A DNA stretch of 64,000 bases from Paenibacillus rhizosphaerae. Lineage in GTDB: Bacteria; Bacillota; Bacilli; Paenibacillales; Paenibacillaceae. Location: contig NZ_JACHXJ010000004.1 of the NCBI RefSeq assembly GCF_014192015.1, positions 525,327 to 589,326 of the forward strand. The letters run 5' to 3'. This document shows positions 42,479 through 52,397 of this stretch, in pieces. Under the pieces are notes generated by a model that was not told where the DNA came from, searched no databases, and saw nothing but the letters and a program-made list of their open reading frames with translations. Each line of letters begins with the position of its first letter. Within the stretch, counting starts at the first letter, position 1. The position numbers were made by a program, and so were the translations under genes.

Positions 42479-45400
42479 GTGAGCAATCGATTGAGCTTTA
42501 GGCGCTTTATCGCGCAAATGACCGTCATCGTGATGGTCGTCTCCTTATTCTGGATGGCCCCGGCTCCGCTAAGAGCCGCCGCCGATGACGATGATGCGGG
42601 GGGCGGCAGCCAGCTTCCGCCATCCGCCCCGGTAACGGTCACCGATTCCGTGTACATTACGCTCGGAGATACGCCGGAGGGACAAGGCATGACTGCCCGT
42701 CCGGGGGACGGTCCGGAAGAAAACCTGCTGGTTGGCGACATGGACGGTAAAACGTACTGGAAGACCAACCAAGCGGTAAATCCGGATGATCCGGCACAGA
42801 ACATCCTCTACTTTTATTTCAATGTAGATGACGACTTCGTCGGCGATCTTAGCCATCAGGACGTTTTGGTAACGGCCGAATATTATGACCAAGGCCATGG
42901 GGACATGGTCCTTCAATATGATTCCAAGTCATCCCCATTTAAGGACGCTCCCCTGTTTTCTTACGGAGATTCGGGAACCTGGAAGACGCATACCTTCAAG
43001 CTGAGCGACGCGCGCTTTGAGAACGGCGCGAACGGTTCGGATTTCCGGATCGGCGTTACCGGCGGCGGGGCACAATCGCCGAATCCCGAGCTGTATTTGG
43101 CGAAGGTGACCGTGACGAAGCAGCCACGTGAGTCGTTGGATCCCCCCGAAACCAAGGTCTATGATACGGCATATCCGACGGACGATATCGTCATCGCCGA
43201 CCGCAGCGTGAAGGATTATGGGGCCAAAGGGGATGGAAGCACGGATGACACCCTTGCTTTCCAGGAGGCGCTGGCGGATGCCGGAAGCCAAGGTGGAGGT
43301 GTCGTATTCGTGCCTTCAGGCACGTACCGGCTGACAAGTGAGCTCGTCGTTCCGACGGGAGTCACGCTCCGCGGCGATTGGGCGAATCCCGAAGCGCAGG
43401 GCGGTAAGGTCCTGGGCACCATTCTTGCCGTCTACGCCGGCAAGGGACAGGAGTCGGGCACGAGCTTCATCAAGCTGCAGCCTTCCAGCGGCGTGACGAA
43501 CCTGTCGATCTGGTATCCGGAACAAAACGCGTCCGATCCGTTCCCCTATCCATGGACGATCGAACAGCTTCCCGGCGACAGTGCGACCGTCAAGAACGTC
43601 ACGCTGGTCAACGCCTACCAGGGGATCAAAATCGGACCGGACTGGAACGAACTGCATTACGTCAAAAATCTCTACGGTACCACGCTGAAGACGGGCATTT
43701 TCCTCGATTATACGACGGATATCGGACGGCTGGAGGGGATTCATTTGTCCCCGGATCTCTGGTCCGGATCGGGCCTCACAGGATCACCCGAACGCGGCGA
43801 ACTGCATGATTACATGACGAGTCACGCCGAGGGCATTGTGATGGGCCGCTCCGACTGGGAATACATGTCGGACATCCATATTTCCGGATATGAGACGGGC
43901 ATGCGGATGACGACAAGAACCGGCAGTCTTGAATCGGCCAATGCGCAGCTGTACAAGATTCAGGTCGAGGATTGCCATGTCGCGCTCAAAATCGAGGGCG
44001 TCAACAATTACGGCCTGCTGATTACAGACAGCCGGTTTGAAGCGGGGGCCGGGGACCATCCGGTTGCCATTTACGCGACGCAGGGCTTCAATTCCATTGT
44101 TCAGTTTAACGGCGTTACGGTAGGCGGGCATCCCGATCAGGCGGTTCTGAACGAGGGCAGCGGCACTTTATCCTTCGAAAACAGTACGTTCGCAAACTGG
44201 GGGGACGGCAGCGGAGATTATGCGATCGTCGCCCGCGGCGGATCGCTGATTCTGGGGGCTTCCAGCTTCGCCAAGCCCGATCGCCATCTCCTGCTTGAAG
44301 GGAATGTCGGAACGATCAACTCCATTAACTCGGGATATGACGGCAAGCTGTCCGTGACCAATAACAGCACATCAACGGACCTGAATATCCGCCAAGACGA
44401 TAAATATGTCCTGGACAGCCTTCCTGAGGTGTCTACCGTGGATATCGCCGTACGTCCCAAGCCGGCGACGGGCGCATTGTTTAATGTGGTGAATGCTCCG
44501 TACTCCGCTGATCCGACCGGGAACGAGGATGCCTCCCAGGCGATCCAGCAGGCTCTAAGCGATGCCGGGAACGCTGGCGGCGGCACGGTGTATATGCCGG
44601 CCGGGATCTACCGGGTCGGGCAGCCGCTCGTCGTGCCGACAGGCGTAGAATTGCGCGGCAACTTTGATGTTCCGCATCATACGATAGGCGGCGGCACCGT
44701 CATGTTTACGAACTACGGGGAAAATGAACCGGACGCCCCGGCGTTGATCCAATTGAAAGCGTCGGCGGGCCTTCGCGGAATATCCGTATATTACGACCAT
44801 CAAACATGGACCGAAGCGAACCCGGTCAAGCCGTACCCATGGACCGTCCAAGGCCAGGGGAAGGACGTTTACCTGATCGATACGACGCTGGTCAATCCGT
44901 ATCAGGCCGTCGATTTTGGAACCTACGATACGAGCGGGCATTACATCGATTACGTGGCCGGGTCCCCGCTGAAGGAAGGGATTTACCTGGGCGGCGGCGC
45001 GCAAGGCGGATACTTGCGGAACGTCCAATTCAATCCGCATTATTACGGGCGCAGCAATTACCCGAACCACCCTTCCACCGGGGCGGATTCCGACATGGTC
45101 TGGAATTACCAGAAGGACAACCTGGATGCTTTCCGCATCGGCAATGTCAAGCAGGAGACCATCTTTAATACGTTCGTCTTCGGTTCGAAGTTCGGCATCC
45201 ATTTCGAAGGACAGGACGGGCAGGGCCCTGAAGCCGTCGTGATCGGCCACGGCACGGACGGAAGCAAAAAGGGAGCCGTGCTGGAAGGCGCGGACAAGGC
45301 GGGACTCCGGTTTATTAACACGGAGCTGGTCTCGATCAGCACGACTGACAAAGTCTATGTTGAGGTCGGCAAAGACTTTGGCTCCAAAGCGGTGTTTTTC

Positions 45401-46888
45401 AATTCTTCGATGTGGGGCGATACGAACCGTTCCTTCGACATCTTCGGGGGTACGGTGCGGATTCAGCAGGCCAACTTTACGAAAGTCGGCGACATCGGCA
45501 TTAATGCCGTCGGCGGCGACATCGGACTGTACGATTCCTACTTCCAGCAGTCCCAAACGACTCATGTGTATGCCGGGCCGGGAATCGAAAAGATGGTCGT
45601 ATCCAACAACCTGGCCAGCGGGGGACTTCAAATTCAGAACGATGCGCCGGGCAAAGTGTCGGGAAGCAATCTCTATCCTGTGACGCTGAAGTTAGAGAAG
45701 GCACCCTTCGACCCTTCACACCCGGAAGATACAGGAACGGTGCTGTCGATAACCAATGCGGCCGGAGACGGAACGCTGAAGGGACAAATCGAATGGGTCA
45801 GTCCCGGCATGTATAAGGAAACGCTGAAGCCGATCCGTTTTGAAGATCTTAAACAAGGAGAAACCCGGAGCGTTGCCATCCCTTACTTGTCGGCCGATTC
45901 CCTGAAGTTCAGGGTTGCGCTGGACAACGGCGACCGTTATGAAACCTCGGTCAAGCTGTCCCAGTCCTTCGCTTCGCGAAGTGATGCCCCGGAACATACG
46001 CCATCCATTGAGGTGTCCGGGCCGGAGCATTACTACAGCGTTGGCGGAAGCTGGGGAGGCCCCGATGATCTCGGGCTCACCTCCAAGGTCACCTGGGATG
46101 ATGCCCATGTATACGTCAACGTGGACGTCAAGGATAACGTCCACAGCCAGACGTTTACCAACGGCGATATATGGCAGGGCGACAGCCTGCAGGTCGGTAT
46201 TGATCTGGCGAAGGAAGACGGCGCGGCCAGCCGCGAGGTGAACGAGCTCGGGTTTGCGCTGAACGAGGACGGCAGTGTGCAGAAATGGAGATGGCGTGCT
46301 CCGGATGGAATAACGCCCGGTCCGCTCGAGTCCGTCCAGGCGGTCGTTACCCGCGACGAAACGGCCAAGGTGACGCATTATGAGTTGACCCTTCCGTTTC
46401 AGGCGCTTCACAGCGCCGGGTACGATTTCCACGCCGATAAACCGATTGGGCTTGCGCTGCTCGTCAACGAAAATGACGGAGACGGCCGGTCCGGATTCAT
46501 GGAGTATAACGGAGGCATCGGCACGAGCAAGGATGCCGGATTATTCGGCAATCTGTACCTCCTCCAGGACGATTACGTGAAGCTGCTGGAGAAATCCGCC
46601 CAAGCCAGCGTGAAGTCGGCCATGCAAAAGAAAGAGGTCAGCACCGTCGATGCCGCTGCCAATTTCGTGATTCTCCTGCCGGATAGTGGGCTGAAGACAT
46701 CCTTGCAGGCTCGGCTCGCTGCCATTGGTTCGAAGCTTGGAACGGTTCCGGGCGGAGAGGGTCATCCTAGAGGACCGGGATCGAATGGAGGAGGGAATTC
46801 CGGTTTTGGCACTGGCTCTGGCATCGGCTCCGGTTTAGCAGGGAGCGGGACACCCGTCAGAGGCTCGAATCCGGACAGCATGCCTTGA
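42479..46888 (+). CDS. Large secreted double beta-helix protein with carbohydrate-binding-like C-terminal domain
   Basis: An exported protein of 1469 residues. Start GTG at 42479 follows GGGAGGA; the ATG at 42464 overlaps that site. The signal peptide ends near residue 33 (PLRAAA). Residues 55-220 look like a jelly-roll module. Two right-handed beta-helix domains of the pectate-lyase-3/GH28-like kind follow, at about 239-640 (KDYGAKGDGSTDDTLAFQEAL) and 667-1090 (YSADPTGNEDASQAIQQAL). They share the GGGTVYxPxGxYR theme, so the second is an ancient internal copy. Residues 1168-1390 resemble CBM9 (TWDDAHVYVNVDVKD). The tail is Gly/Ser-rich. No catalytic residues can be assigned. It may be a polysaccharide lyase or a surface binder for the neighbouring transport system. 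Confidence 0.85.
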   Translation: MSNRLSFRRFIAQMTVIVMVVSLFWMAPAPLRAAADDDDAGGGSQLPPSAPVTVTDSVYITLGDTPEGQGMTARPGDGPEENLLVGDMDGKTYWKTNQAVNPDDPAQNILYFYFNVDDDFVGDLSHQDVLVTAEYYDQGHGDMVLQYDSKSSPFKDAPLFSYGDSGTWKTHTFKLSDARFENGANGSDFRIGVTGGGAQSPNPELYLAKVTVTKQPRESLDPPETKVYDTAYPTDDIVIADRSVKDYGAKGDGSTDDTLAFQEALADAGSQGGGVVFVPSGTYRLTSELVVPTGVTLRGDWANPEAQGGKVLGTILAVYAGKGQESGTSFIKLQPSSGVTNLSIWYPEQNASDPFPYPWTIEQLPGDSATVKNVTLVNAYQGIKIGPDWNELHYVKNLYGTTLKTGIFLDYTTDIGRLEGIHLSPDLWSGSGLTGSPERGELHDYMTSHAEGIVMGRSDWEYMSDIHISGYETGMRMTTRTGSLESANAQLYKIQVEDCHVALKIEGVNNYGLLITDSRFEAGAGDHPVAIYATQGFNSIVQFNGVTVGGHPDQAVLNEGSGTLSFENSTFANWGDGSGDYAIVARGGSLILGASSFAKPDRHLLLEGNVGTINSINSGYDGKLSVTNNSTSTDLNIRQDDKYVLDSLPEVSTVDIAVRPKPATGALFNVVNAPYSADPTGNEDASQAIQQALSDAGNAGGGTVYMPAGIYRVGQPLVVPTGVELRGNFDVPHHTIGGGTVMFTNYGENEPDAPALIQLKASAGLRGISVYYDHQTWTEANPVKPYPWTVQGQGKDVYLIDTTLVNPYQAVDFGTYDTSGHYIDYVAGSPLKEGIYLGGGAQGGYLRNVQFNPHYYGRSNYPNHPSTGADSDMVWNYQKDNLDAFRIGNVKQETIFNTFVFGSKFGIHFEGQDGQGPEAVVIGHGTDGSKKGAVLEGADKAGLRFINTELVSISTTDKVYVEVGKDFGSKAVFFNSSMWGDTNRSFDIFGGTVRIQQANFTKVGDIGINAVGGDIGLYDSYFQQSQTTHVYAGPGIEKMVVSNNLASGGLQIQNDAPGKVSGSNLYPVTLKLEKAPFDPSHPEDTGTVLSITNAAGDGTLKGQIEWVSPGMYKETLKPIRFEDLKQGETRSVAIPYLSADSLKFRVALDNGDRYETSVKLSQSFASRSDAPEHTPSIEVSGPEHYYSVGGSWGGPDDLGLTSKVTWDDAHVYVNVDVKDNVHSQTFTNGDIWQGDSLQVGIDLAKEDGAASREVNELGFALNEDGSVQKWRWRAPDGITPGPLESVQAVVTRDETAKVTHYELTLPFQALHSAGYDFHADKPIGLALLVNENDGDGRSGFMEYNGGIGTSKDAGLFGNLYLLQDDYVKLLEKSAQASVKSAMQKKEVSTVDAAANFVILLPDSGLKTSLQARLAAIGSKLGTVPGGEGHPRGPGSNGGGNSGFGTGSGIGSGLAGSGTPVRGSNPDSMP

Positions 46889-47355
46889 CGTGGGCTTTGG
46901 ATCAAACGTCCAACCTGGCGAGCGTCCGCCTAGGCAGCACGGAGGCTAAGCAGGCATTCGGCGGAATCCAGGCAAAGACGGAATGAAGACGCCGGTCGTG
47001 CAGCTGAAGTGCGAAGCTGCTGCAAGGTGACGGCGCAAGTTCCATCCGAAAGAACCGATCGCGCGGGCGAAAACGGCGGTTCTGGTGTACCACTTGTATA
47101 ATTTGCTGCCTTGGGGCAAGCCAGCATAACATGCCTGTGCAAAGCATCGCTTTCGAGCGATCGTGCACAGGCTTTTTTGCGTCCTTGCCGATTGCAGTGA
47201 TACCAGCCTAAGGCAAATTCAGACCTGCCAGCAGCCCAAAACGAAGGACACGTTAAAAATGGACTGCAAACATTAATTCCGCCTCATTTTGACCCTATCT
47301 TGAATGCGCTACCATTGAGGTAGAAACGGCAGTTAGATAGCGTGAGGTGAGAACG
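46889..47355. other. Intergenic region with terminator and near-perfect cre
   Basis: A terminator lies at 47133-47178: GCCTGTGC pairs with GCACAGGC, with an inner ATCGCT/AGCGAT hairpin and six T's. It is 245 bases beyond the stop, which leaves an unexplained stretch; no gene is supported there. TTGAATGCGCTACCA (47300-47314) matches the cre consensus at 14 of 15 positions and precedes the ATPase operon. CTACC/GGTAG (47309-47323) forms a small inverted repeat. No convincing -35/-10 pair is visible for the operon. Confidence 0.6.
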
Positions 47356-48474
47356 GTGGGAAGCATCACATTTAATCATGTATTTAAACGGTACAAGGGC
47401 GAATCCCGCCCCGCCGTGAACGACTTCCATTTGTCCATTGATGAAGGGGAATTTCTTGTCCTGGTCGGCCCATCCGGCTGCGGCAAATCGACGACGCTGC
47501 GCATGCTGGCGGGGCTTGAGGAGATCAGCAGCGGCGAGCTGTATTTGGACGGCAGGTTTATCAACTACGTCTCCCCCAAGGATCGCGACATCGCGATGGT
47601 TTTTCAGAATTATGCCCTGTATCCCAATCTGTCCGTTTATGAAAATATCGCCCTTGGCCTCAAGCTCCGCAAGACGGCGAAGCATGAAATCGATGTGCGC
47701 GTTAAGCGGGTGGCGTCCATCCTGGAAATCGCCCATCTGCTGGACCGCAAGCCGAGTCAGCTGTCCGGCGGCCAGAAGCAGCGGGTCGCGCTCGGCAGGG
47801 CGATCGCCCGCGAGCCCCAGGTGTTTCTGATGGACGAACCGCTGTCCAATCTCGATGCCAAGCTGCGCGCGCAGACCCGGGCCGAGCTGATCAAGCTGCA
47901 GAGCGACCTGAAACGGACGACGGTATATGTCACCCACGACCAGGTGGAAGCCATGACGATGGGCACAAGGATCGTGGTGATGAAGGACGGGGTCATTCAG
48001 CAGGTGGCCGCGCCACGCAAGCTGTATGACGAACCGGCCAATGTTTTTGTCGCCGGATTCATCGGTTCGCCCCAAATGAACTTTTTGAACGGCACGATCG
48101 AGAAAAACGACGGAGACTTCTATTTTTCCAACAAACGGATGAGGCTGCTCCTGCCTGAGGCCTTAGGCGGAAATTTGGAGCGGGCCCCCAAAACCGTTCG
48201 CAGCGTCATCTTGGGCGTGCGGCCGGAACACGTCATCCTGAAGCGCGGCAGCACGGAGGAAGCCGGCTTCATTACCGGGCTTGTGCAAATGACGGAAGCT
48301 ACCGGCGCGGATTGTTATGTTTACGTGCAAATCGGCTCCTATCAATTGATCGCCCGTACCGATCCTGAACAGATGTACGCTGCCGGAGACGTGGTCTCCG
48401 TAGGCATGCAGATGCACAAAATCCACGTTTTCGATGAAAGTACGGAGGAATCGGTGGGGAGAGGTGAGGCATGA
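47356..48474 (+). CDS. Sugar ABC transporter ATP-binding protein (MsmX/UgpC-like)
   Basis: ATPase subunit of 372 residues with the regulatory C-terminal OB domain of CUT1 importers. Walker A is GPSGCGKST, the signature LSGGQKQR, Walker B VFLMDEPLSNLDA, with VYVTHDQVEAM as the switch. Start GTG at 47356 has AGGTGAG upstream; an earlier GTG at 47347 is possible. The C-terminal region has ILGVRPEHVIL, the usual TOBE motif. In Bacillales one MsmX often powers many importers, so having a dedicated ATPase inside this operon is notable; it may also serve the ATPase-less importer at 34-37 kb. Confidence 0.95.
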   Translation: MGSITFNHVFKRYKGESRPAVNDFHLSIDEGEFLVLVGPSGCGKSTTLRMLAGLEEISSGELYLDGRFINYVSPKDRDIAMVFQNYALYPNLSVYENIALGLKLRKTAKHEIDVRVKRVASILEIAHLLDRKPSQLSGGQKQRVALGRAIAREPQVFLMDEPLSNLDAKLRAQTRAELIKLQSDLKRTTVYVTHDQVEAMTMGTRIVVMKDGVIQQVAAPRKLYDEPANVFVAGFIGSPQMNFLNGTIEKNDGDFYFSNKRMRLLLPEALGGNLERAPKTVRSVILGVRPEHVILKRGSTEEAGFITGLVQMTEATGADCYVYVQIGSYQLIARTDPEQMYAAGDVVSVGMQMHKIHVFDESTEESVGRGEA

Positions 48475-51425
48475 AGAAACGCACCTTGCCCCGCTTCGCG
48501 CGCATTTCCCTGAGACTGCTGATCATTGCCGCACTTCTGTTCGGACTCGTCCGCTGGCTGTCGGCCGATGAGCCTGTGGTTTACTCCACCAGCGTCACCG
48601 CCGCCGACCTGCTTGATTTGGCAAGCAAGGAAGGCGAGCCCCCATACGCCCAGCTCATGAAGGGACAGGAAGGCGAATATGCCGTTGCGGGCGAGACGGC
48701 CATTCGGCTCGATCCGGTTCATTACAAGGCGGCATCGACCGATGCGGACCTGGCCAAGGAGACCGAGAGCGGACGAAGCATGCTGAGCTGGAGCAACGAA
48801 TCCGGCTGGGTGGAGTGGACCTTTACGGTCCCCGAGGCCGGCTGGTATGAGCTCCATTTGGACTATAAGGCGCTGCCGGGCAGCGGCAGCTCCGTGATCC
48901 GCGGGGCCATGATCGACGGAAAGTACCCTTTCGCAGAATCGGAGCGCATCGAGCTGGAACGGATGTGGAAGGACGCGAAATATCCGTACGAAGTCAACGA
49001 AATCGGGATGCAGGTCCGTCCCCAGCAGACTGAGCTGCCGGAATGGACGGATAAGGCGGCAAGCGATTATTCGGCTTCTTCCCGGCCGCTTCTGTACCGG
49101 CTTGAGCCCGGCCAGCACACGCTGAGAATAACCGGAGAGAGGGGAGCGGTCGCGATCCGGGATATCTATTTCCAGACCCAGGAGCCGATCGCGGCCTATG
49201 CGGAATACGTCAAACAGCAGCCCTCCGTGAACGCCCAAGAGAGCTGGTTCAAGCAGACGGAGGCCGAGCAGTTCCAGCGCAAGTCGAGCCTGTCCATTCA
49301 GACGGACCGCTGGTCGGAGCCATACATTTCTCCGGACCCCAAGGGACGTATCACTTATAACGTGCTCGGAGGGAACCGCTGGAAGCAGCCGGGCGAGTGG
49401 GTGGAGTGGAGCTTTGAGGTTCCTGCCGACGGCTGGTACGTCATCGATCTGAAAAACTTCCAAAACTACAGATCCGGGTTCAAAGCCTATCGGACGATCG
49501 AAATCGATGGAAAGGTCCCGTTCGAGGAACTGCTTCATTACGGCCTGGCGTATCACAAGGAATTCGAAATCTCGGCGATATCGGATGCGGAAGGTAGGCC
49601 CTATCAATTTTATCTGAATAAAGGGACCCACACGATGCGAATGACGGCCGATTCAAGCACGATGCAGCCGATCCTGATCGCCCTGAAGGATACCCTTACG
49701 CAAATATCGGGTTTCGACCGCCATATCCGGCTCATCACCGGCAATTACAGCAAAAGCGCCTCGGATGCCAACCTGGATGCCAGCCGCACCTGGGACATGA
49801 ATAAATACGATCCCAATGCGGGCAAAACGCTTCAATCCTTGATCGATCGCCTGAAGCTGATCCGGGACTACATTAACCGCGTTAATGAAGGCAGCTCCGA
49901 CCTGTCGCAAGCGATCGCTTCAGCGGTGAGCATGCTGGAAGAGATGGCGGCCGACGTCAACAACGTTCCGAACAAGGTGAACGATTTCTCCACGATCCAG
50001 GCCAACATCGGCACATGGATGTCCACACTGACCCAGCAGCCGCTGATGCTCGATTATTTCGTGGTACGGACGCCGGACGCCAAAACCGGCCTCAAAGAGC
50101 CTACGGCGTTCTCCCGGATTCCGTATTCCATCGCCGATTTCGCCCGTTCCTTTACGATGGATTACGACCTGGACGGGGAGAAGAAGGACGGGGCGCTGGA
50201 AATCTGGGTCGGCCGCGGCCGCGATTACGTCGATGAGCTGCGGGAGCTGGTGAGCCAGGATTTCACGCCGAAAACGGGGATTCAGGTCAACATCAATCTC
50301 ATGCCGAATCCCAACATGCTGATTCTGGGCAATGCCGCCGGCGACGTGCCCGACGTGGCGCTCGGGCTGGCAGAGGCCACACCGGCCGATTATGCGATGC
50401 GGGACGCCGTCCAGGATCTGTCCTCCTATCCGGGATTCGCCGATGTCATGAAACGGTTCATCCCGGGCGCATCAAGAGCTCTGACTTACAACGGCGGCAC
50501 TTACGGCTTGCCGGAGGTGCAGAACTTCCAGCTGCTGTTTTACCGCTCGGATATTTTCGAGAGCCTGGGCTTGAAGGCGCCGGACACTTGGGATGACGTG
50601 TTTGACATCCTGCCGACGCTGCAGGAGAACGGCATGACGATGAATGTTCCGAAGGCGGATTTCGCCACTCTCTTTCTCGAAAATGGCGCATCGCCGTATA
50701 CGCCTGACGGGCTGAAGTCCAGCCTGTTCAGTGATTCGGGGCAAAAGGCGTTCAAGCAGTGGACGCAGCTGTACACCAAATTCAACCTGCCGATCGACAT
50801 ACCGGCTTTCTTCCAGCATTTCCGCGACGGGGATATCCCGATCGGCATATCCGATTTCAACACGTACGTGCAGCTGCAGGTGGCTGCGCCTGAGATCACG
50901 GGGCACTGGAAAGTCGCGCCCCTGCCGGGGATCAAGCAGCCGGACGGTCAAGTGGCCCGCTGGTCGCCGCAAGGCCTGTCCACGGCCATGATCATGAAGA
51001 AGAGCGACAAAAAGGATGCGGCCTGGCAGTTTCTGAAATGGTGGACTTCCGTGGATGTCCAGTCGAGGTATGCCGGGGATATGGAGTCGTACTACGGCAT
51101 CGAGTACCGTTGGAACACGGCCAATGTTGAGGCGATGAAGTCGCTGAGCTGGCCGTCCGAAGACCTGAAAGCGATCCGGGAACAGGCCCGCTGGGCGGCG
51201 AATCTGCCCAATGTTCCAGGGTACTACTTCCTGGCCCGTGAAATGGACTTCGCCTGGAACAAGACGGTATTTGACGGCGTGCCGGCGAGCGAATCGCTGG
51301 AAGAGGCCAGCCTGTCGCTGCAGCGGGAGATGGACCGCAGGCAGCGAAACTTCGGCATCGCGGGAGGAAACTTGCACGTGCCGCAGATTACCGAACCTTT
51401 TAACTGGGAGGAGGCTAAGCCGTGA
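48471..51425 (+). CDS. Giant sugar-binding protein fused to two carbohydrate-binding-like modules
   Basis: An exported protein of 984 residues, more than twice the length of a normal solute-binding protein. The N-terminal hydrophobic segment (LLIIAALLFGLVRWL) has no lipobox cysteine, so it is either cleaved or stays as a membrane anchor. Residues 45-255 and 285-410 are two similar jelly-roll modules sharing the WVEWTFTVPEAGWYELHLDY / WVEWSFEVPADGWYVIDL theme (CBM6/35-like). A helical linker follows (about 425-530). The SBP_bac_1 domain starts near 573 (LEIWVGRGRDYVDELRELV). ATG overlaps the ATPase stop as ATGA. This arrangement suggests capture of polymer ends at the cell surface. Confidence 0.88.
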   Translation: MKKRTLPRFARISLRLLIIAALLFGLVRWLSADEPVVYSTSVTAADLLDLASKEGEPPYAQLMKGQEGEYAVAGETAIRLDPVHYKAASTDADLAKETESGRSMLSWSNESGWVEWTFTVPEAGWYELHLDYKALPGSGSSVIRGAMIDGKYPFAESERIELERMWKDAKYPYEVNEIGMQVRPQQTELPEWTDKAASDYSASSRPLLYRLEPGQHTLRITGERGAVAIRDIYFQTQEPIAAYAEYVKQQPSVNAQESWFKQTEAEQFQRKSSLSIQTDRWSEPYISPDPKGRITYNVLGGNRWKQPGEWVEWSFEVPADGWYVIDLKNFQNYRSGFKAYRTIEIDGKVPFEELLHYGLAYHKEFEISAISDAEGRPYQFYLNKGTHTMRMTADSSTMQPILIALKDTLTQISGFDRHIRLITGNYSKSASDANLDASRTWDMNKYDPNAGKTLQSLIDRLKLIRDYINRVNEGSSDLSQAIASAVSMLEEMAADVNNVPNKVNDFSTIQANIGTWMSTLTQQPLMLDYFVVRTPDAKTGLKEPTAFSRIPYSIADFARSFTMDYDLDGEKKDGALEIWVGRGRDYVDELRELVSQDFTPKTGIQVNINLMPNPNMLILGNAAGDVPDVALGLAEATPADYAMRDAVQDLSSYPGFADVMKRFIPGASRALTYNGGTYGLPEVQNFQLLFYRSDIFESLGLKAPDTWDDVFDILPTLQENGMTMNVPKADFATLFLENGASPYTPDGLKSSLFSDSGQKAFKQWTQLYTKFNLPIDIPAFFQHFRDGDIPIGISDFNTYVQLQVAAPEITGHWKVAPLPGIKQPDGQVARWSPQGLSTAMIMKKSDKKDAAWQFLKWWTSVDVQSRYAGDMESYYGIEYRWNTANVEAMKSLSWPSEDLKAIREQARWAANLPNVPGYYFLAREMDFAWNKTVFDGVPASESLEEASLSLQREMDRRQRNFGIAGGNLHVPQITEPFNWEEAKP

Positions 51426-52393
51426 AACCAGAAATTACGCCCGCTTTGCCCGCCGCGAAGCCGCCATCCCCGGTAGCGGTCAAGCTGAAACGGTTTGTGC
51501 TGGATTTGAAGAAGGATGCCTTCTGCTACGCGTTCCTGGCTCCTTTTCTCATCTGCTTTCTCGTCTTTATCGTCATTCCGGTCGTGATGGCCGCGACGCT
51601 CAGTTTCACGTCCTACGACGGATTCAGCAAGCTGCATTTTATCGGCTTTGACAACTTTATCGCGCTGTTTACGCAGGACATTATCTTTCTGACCAAGGCA
51701 CTTCCGAACACGTTCGTGTTCGCGCTGATCGTCGGGCCGGGCGGATACCTGCTGTCTTTCCTGTTTGCCTGGCTCATTCATCAGCTGCCGATAAAGGTGC
51801 GCGATTATTACACGCTGGTGTTCTATGCGCCGTCGATGGCGGGCGGCGTGGCGCTGACGGTTGTCTGGATTGCCGCATTCAGCGGCGACCGCGTCGGCTA
51901 TTTGAACAACTTCCTGCTGAATATGGGCTGGATCGATTCCCCGGTAACTTGGCTGCAGGATCCGAAGTACCTGCTGAACATCATGATTCTGGTATCCCTC
52001 TGGATGAGTTTCAGCGTAGGATTTCTGGCGATGCTGGCGGGTCTGCAGACGGTCAACCGGGAGCTGTATGAAGCTGGACGGATCGACGGCATATCGAACC
52101 GGCTGCAGGAAGTGTTCTACATTACCGTGCCGTCCATGAAACCGCAAATGCTGTTCAGCGCCGTCATGACGATCGTTTCGACCCTGAAAGCCGGCAGCAT
52201 TTCAACCCAGCTGACCGGGATGGCGATTACCCCGCAGTATGCGGGGCACCTCATCATCAACCATGTCGACGATTACGCGTTCATCCGGTTCGAACTGGGC
52301 TATGCTTCAGCGGTGTCGGTCATTCTGCTGCTCCTCAGTTACTTCGTGATGAGGTTTGCCTACCGGATGTTTAACTCGAAGGAGGAACTGTAA
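51422..52393 (+). CDS. Sugar ABC transporter permease 1A (MalF-like)
   Basis: Permease of 323 residues and six helices; GTG start overlaps the previous stop (GTGA). The EAA loop is YEAGRIDGISNRLQEVFYIT. An N-terminal tail of about 40 residues rich in Pro and Lys precedes TM1. Forms the first permease pair of the operon with the next gene. Confidence 0.94.
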   Translation: MKPEITPALPAAKPPSPVAVKLKRFVLDLKKDAFCYAFLAPFLICFLVFIVIPVVMAATLSFTSYDGFSKLHFIGFDNFIALFTQDIIFLTKALPNTFVFALIVGPGGYLLSFLFAWLIHQLPIKVRDYYTLVFYAPSMAGGVALTVVWIAAFSGDRVGYLNNFLLNMGWIDSPVTWLQDPKYLLNIMILVSLWMSFSVGFLAMLAGLQTVNRELYEAGRIDGISNRLQEVFYITVPSMKPQMLFSAVMTIVSTLKAGSISTQLTGMAITPQYAGHLIINHVDDYAFIRFELGYASAVSVILLLLSYFVMRFAYRMFNSKEEL

Positions 52394-52397
52394 GCCC

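Noticed and set aside
46902..47168. Minus-strand frame of 88 codons in the gap after the beta-helix gene
   Set aside because: It passes through the terminator stem and shows no ribosome binding site or recognisable family.
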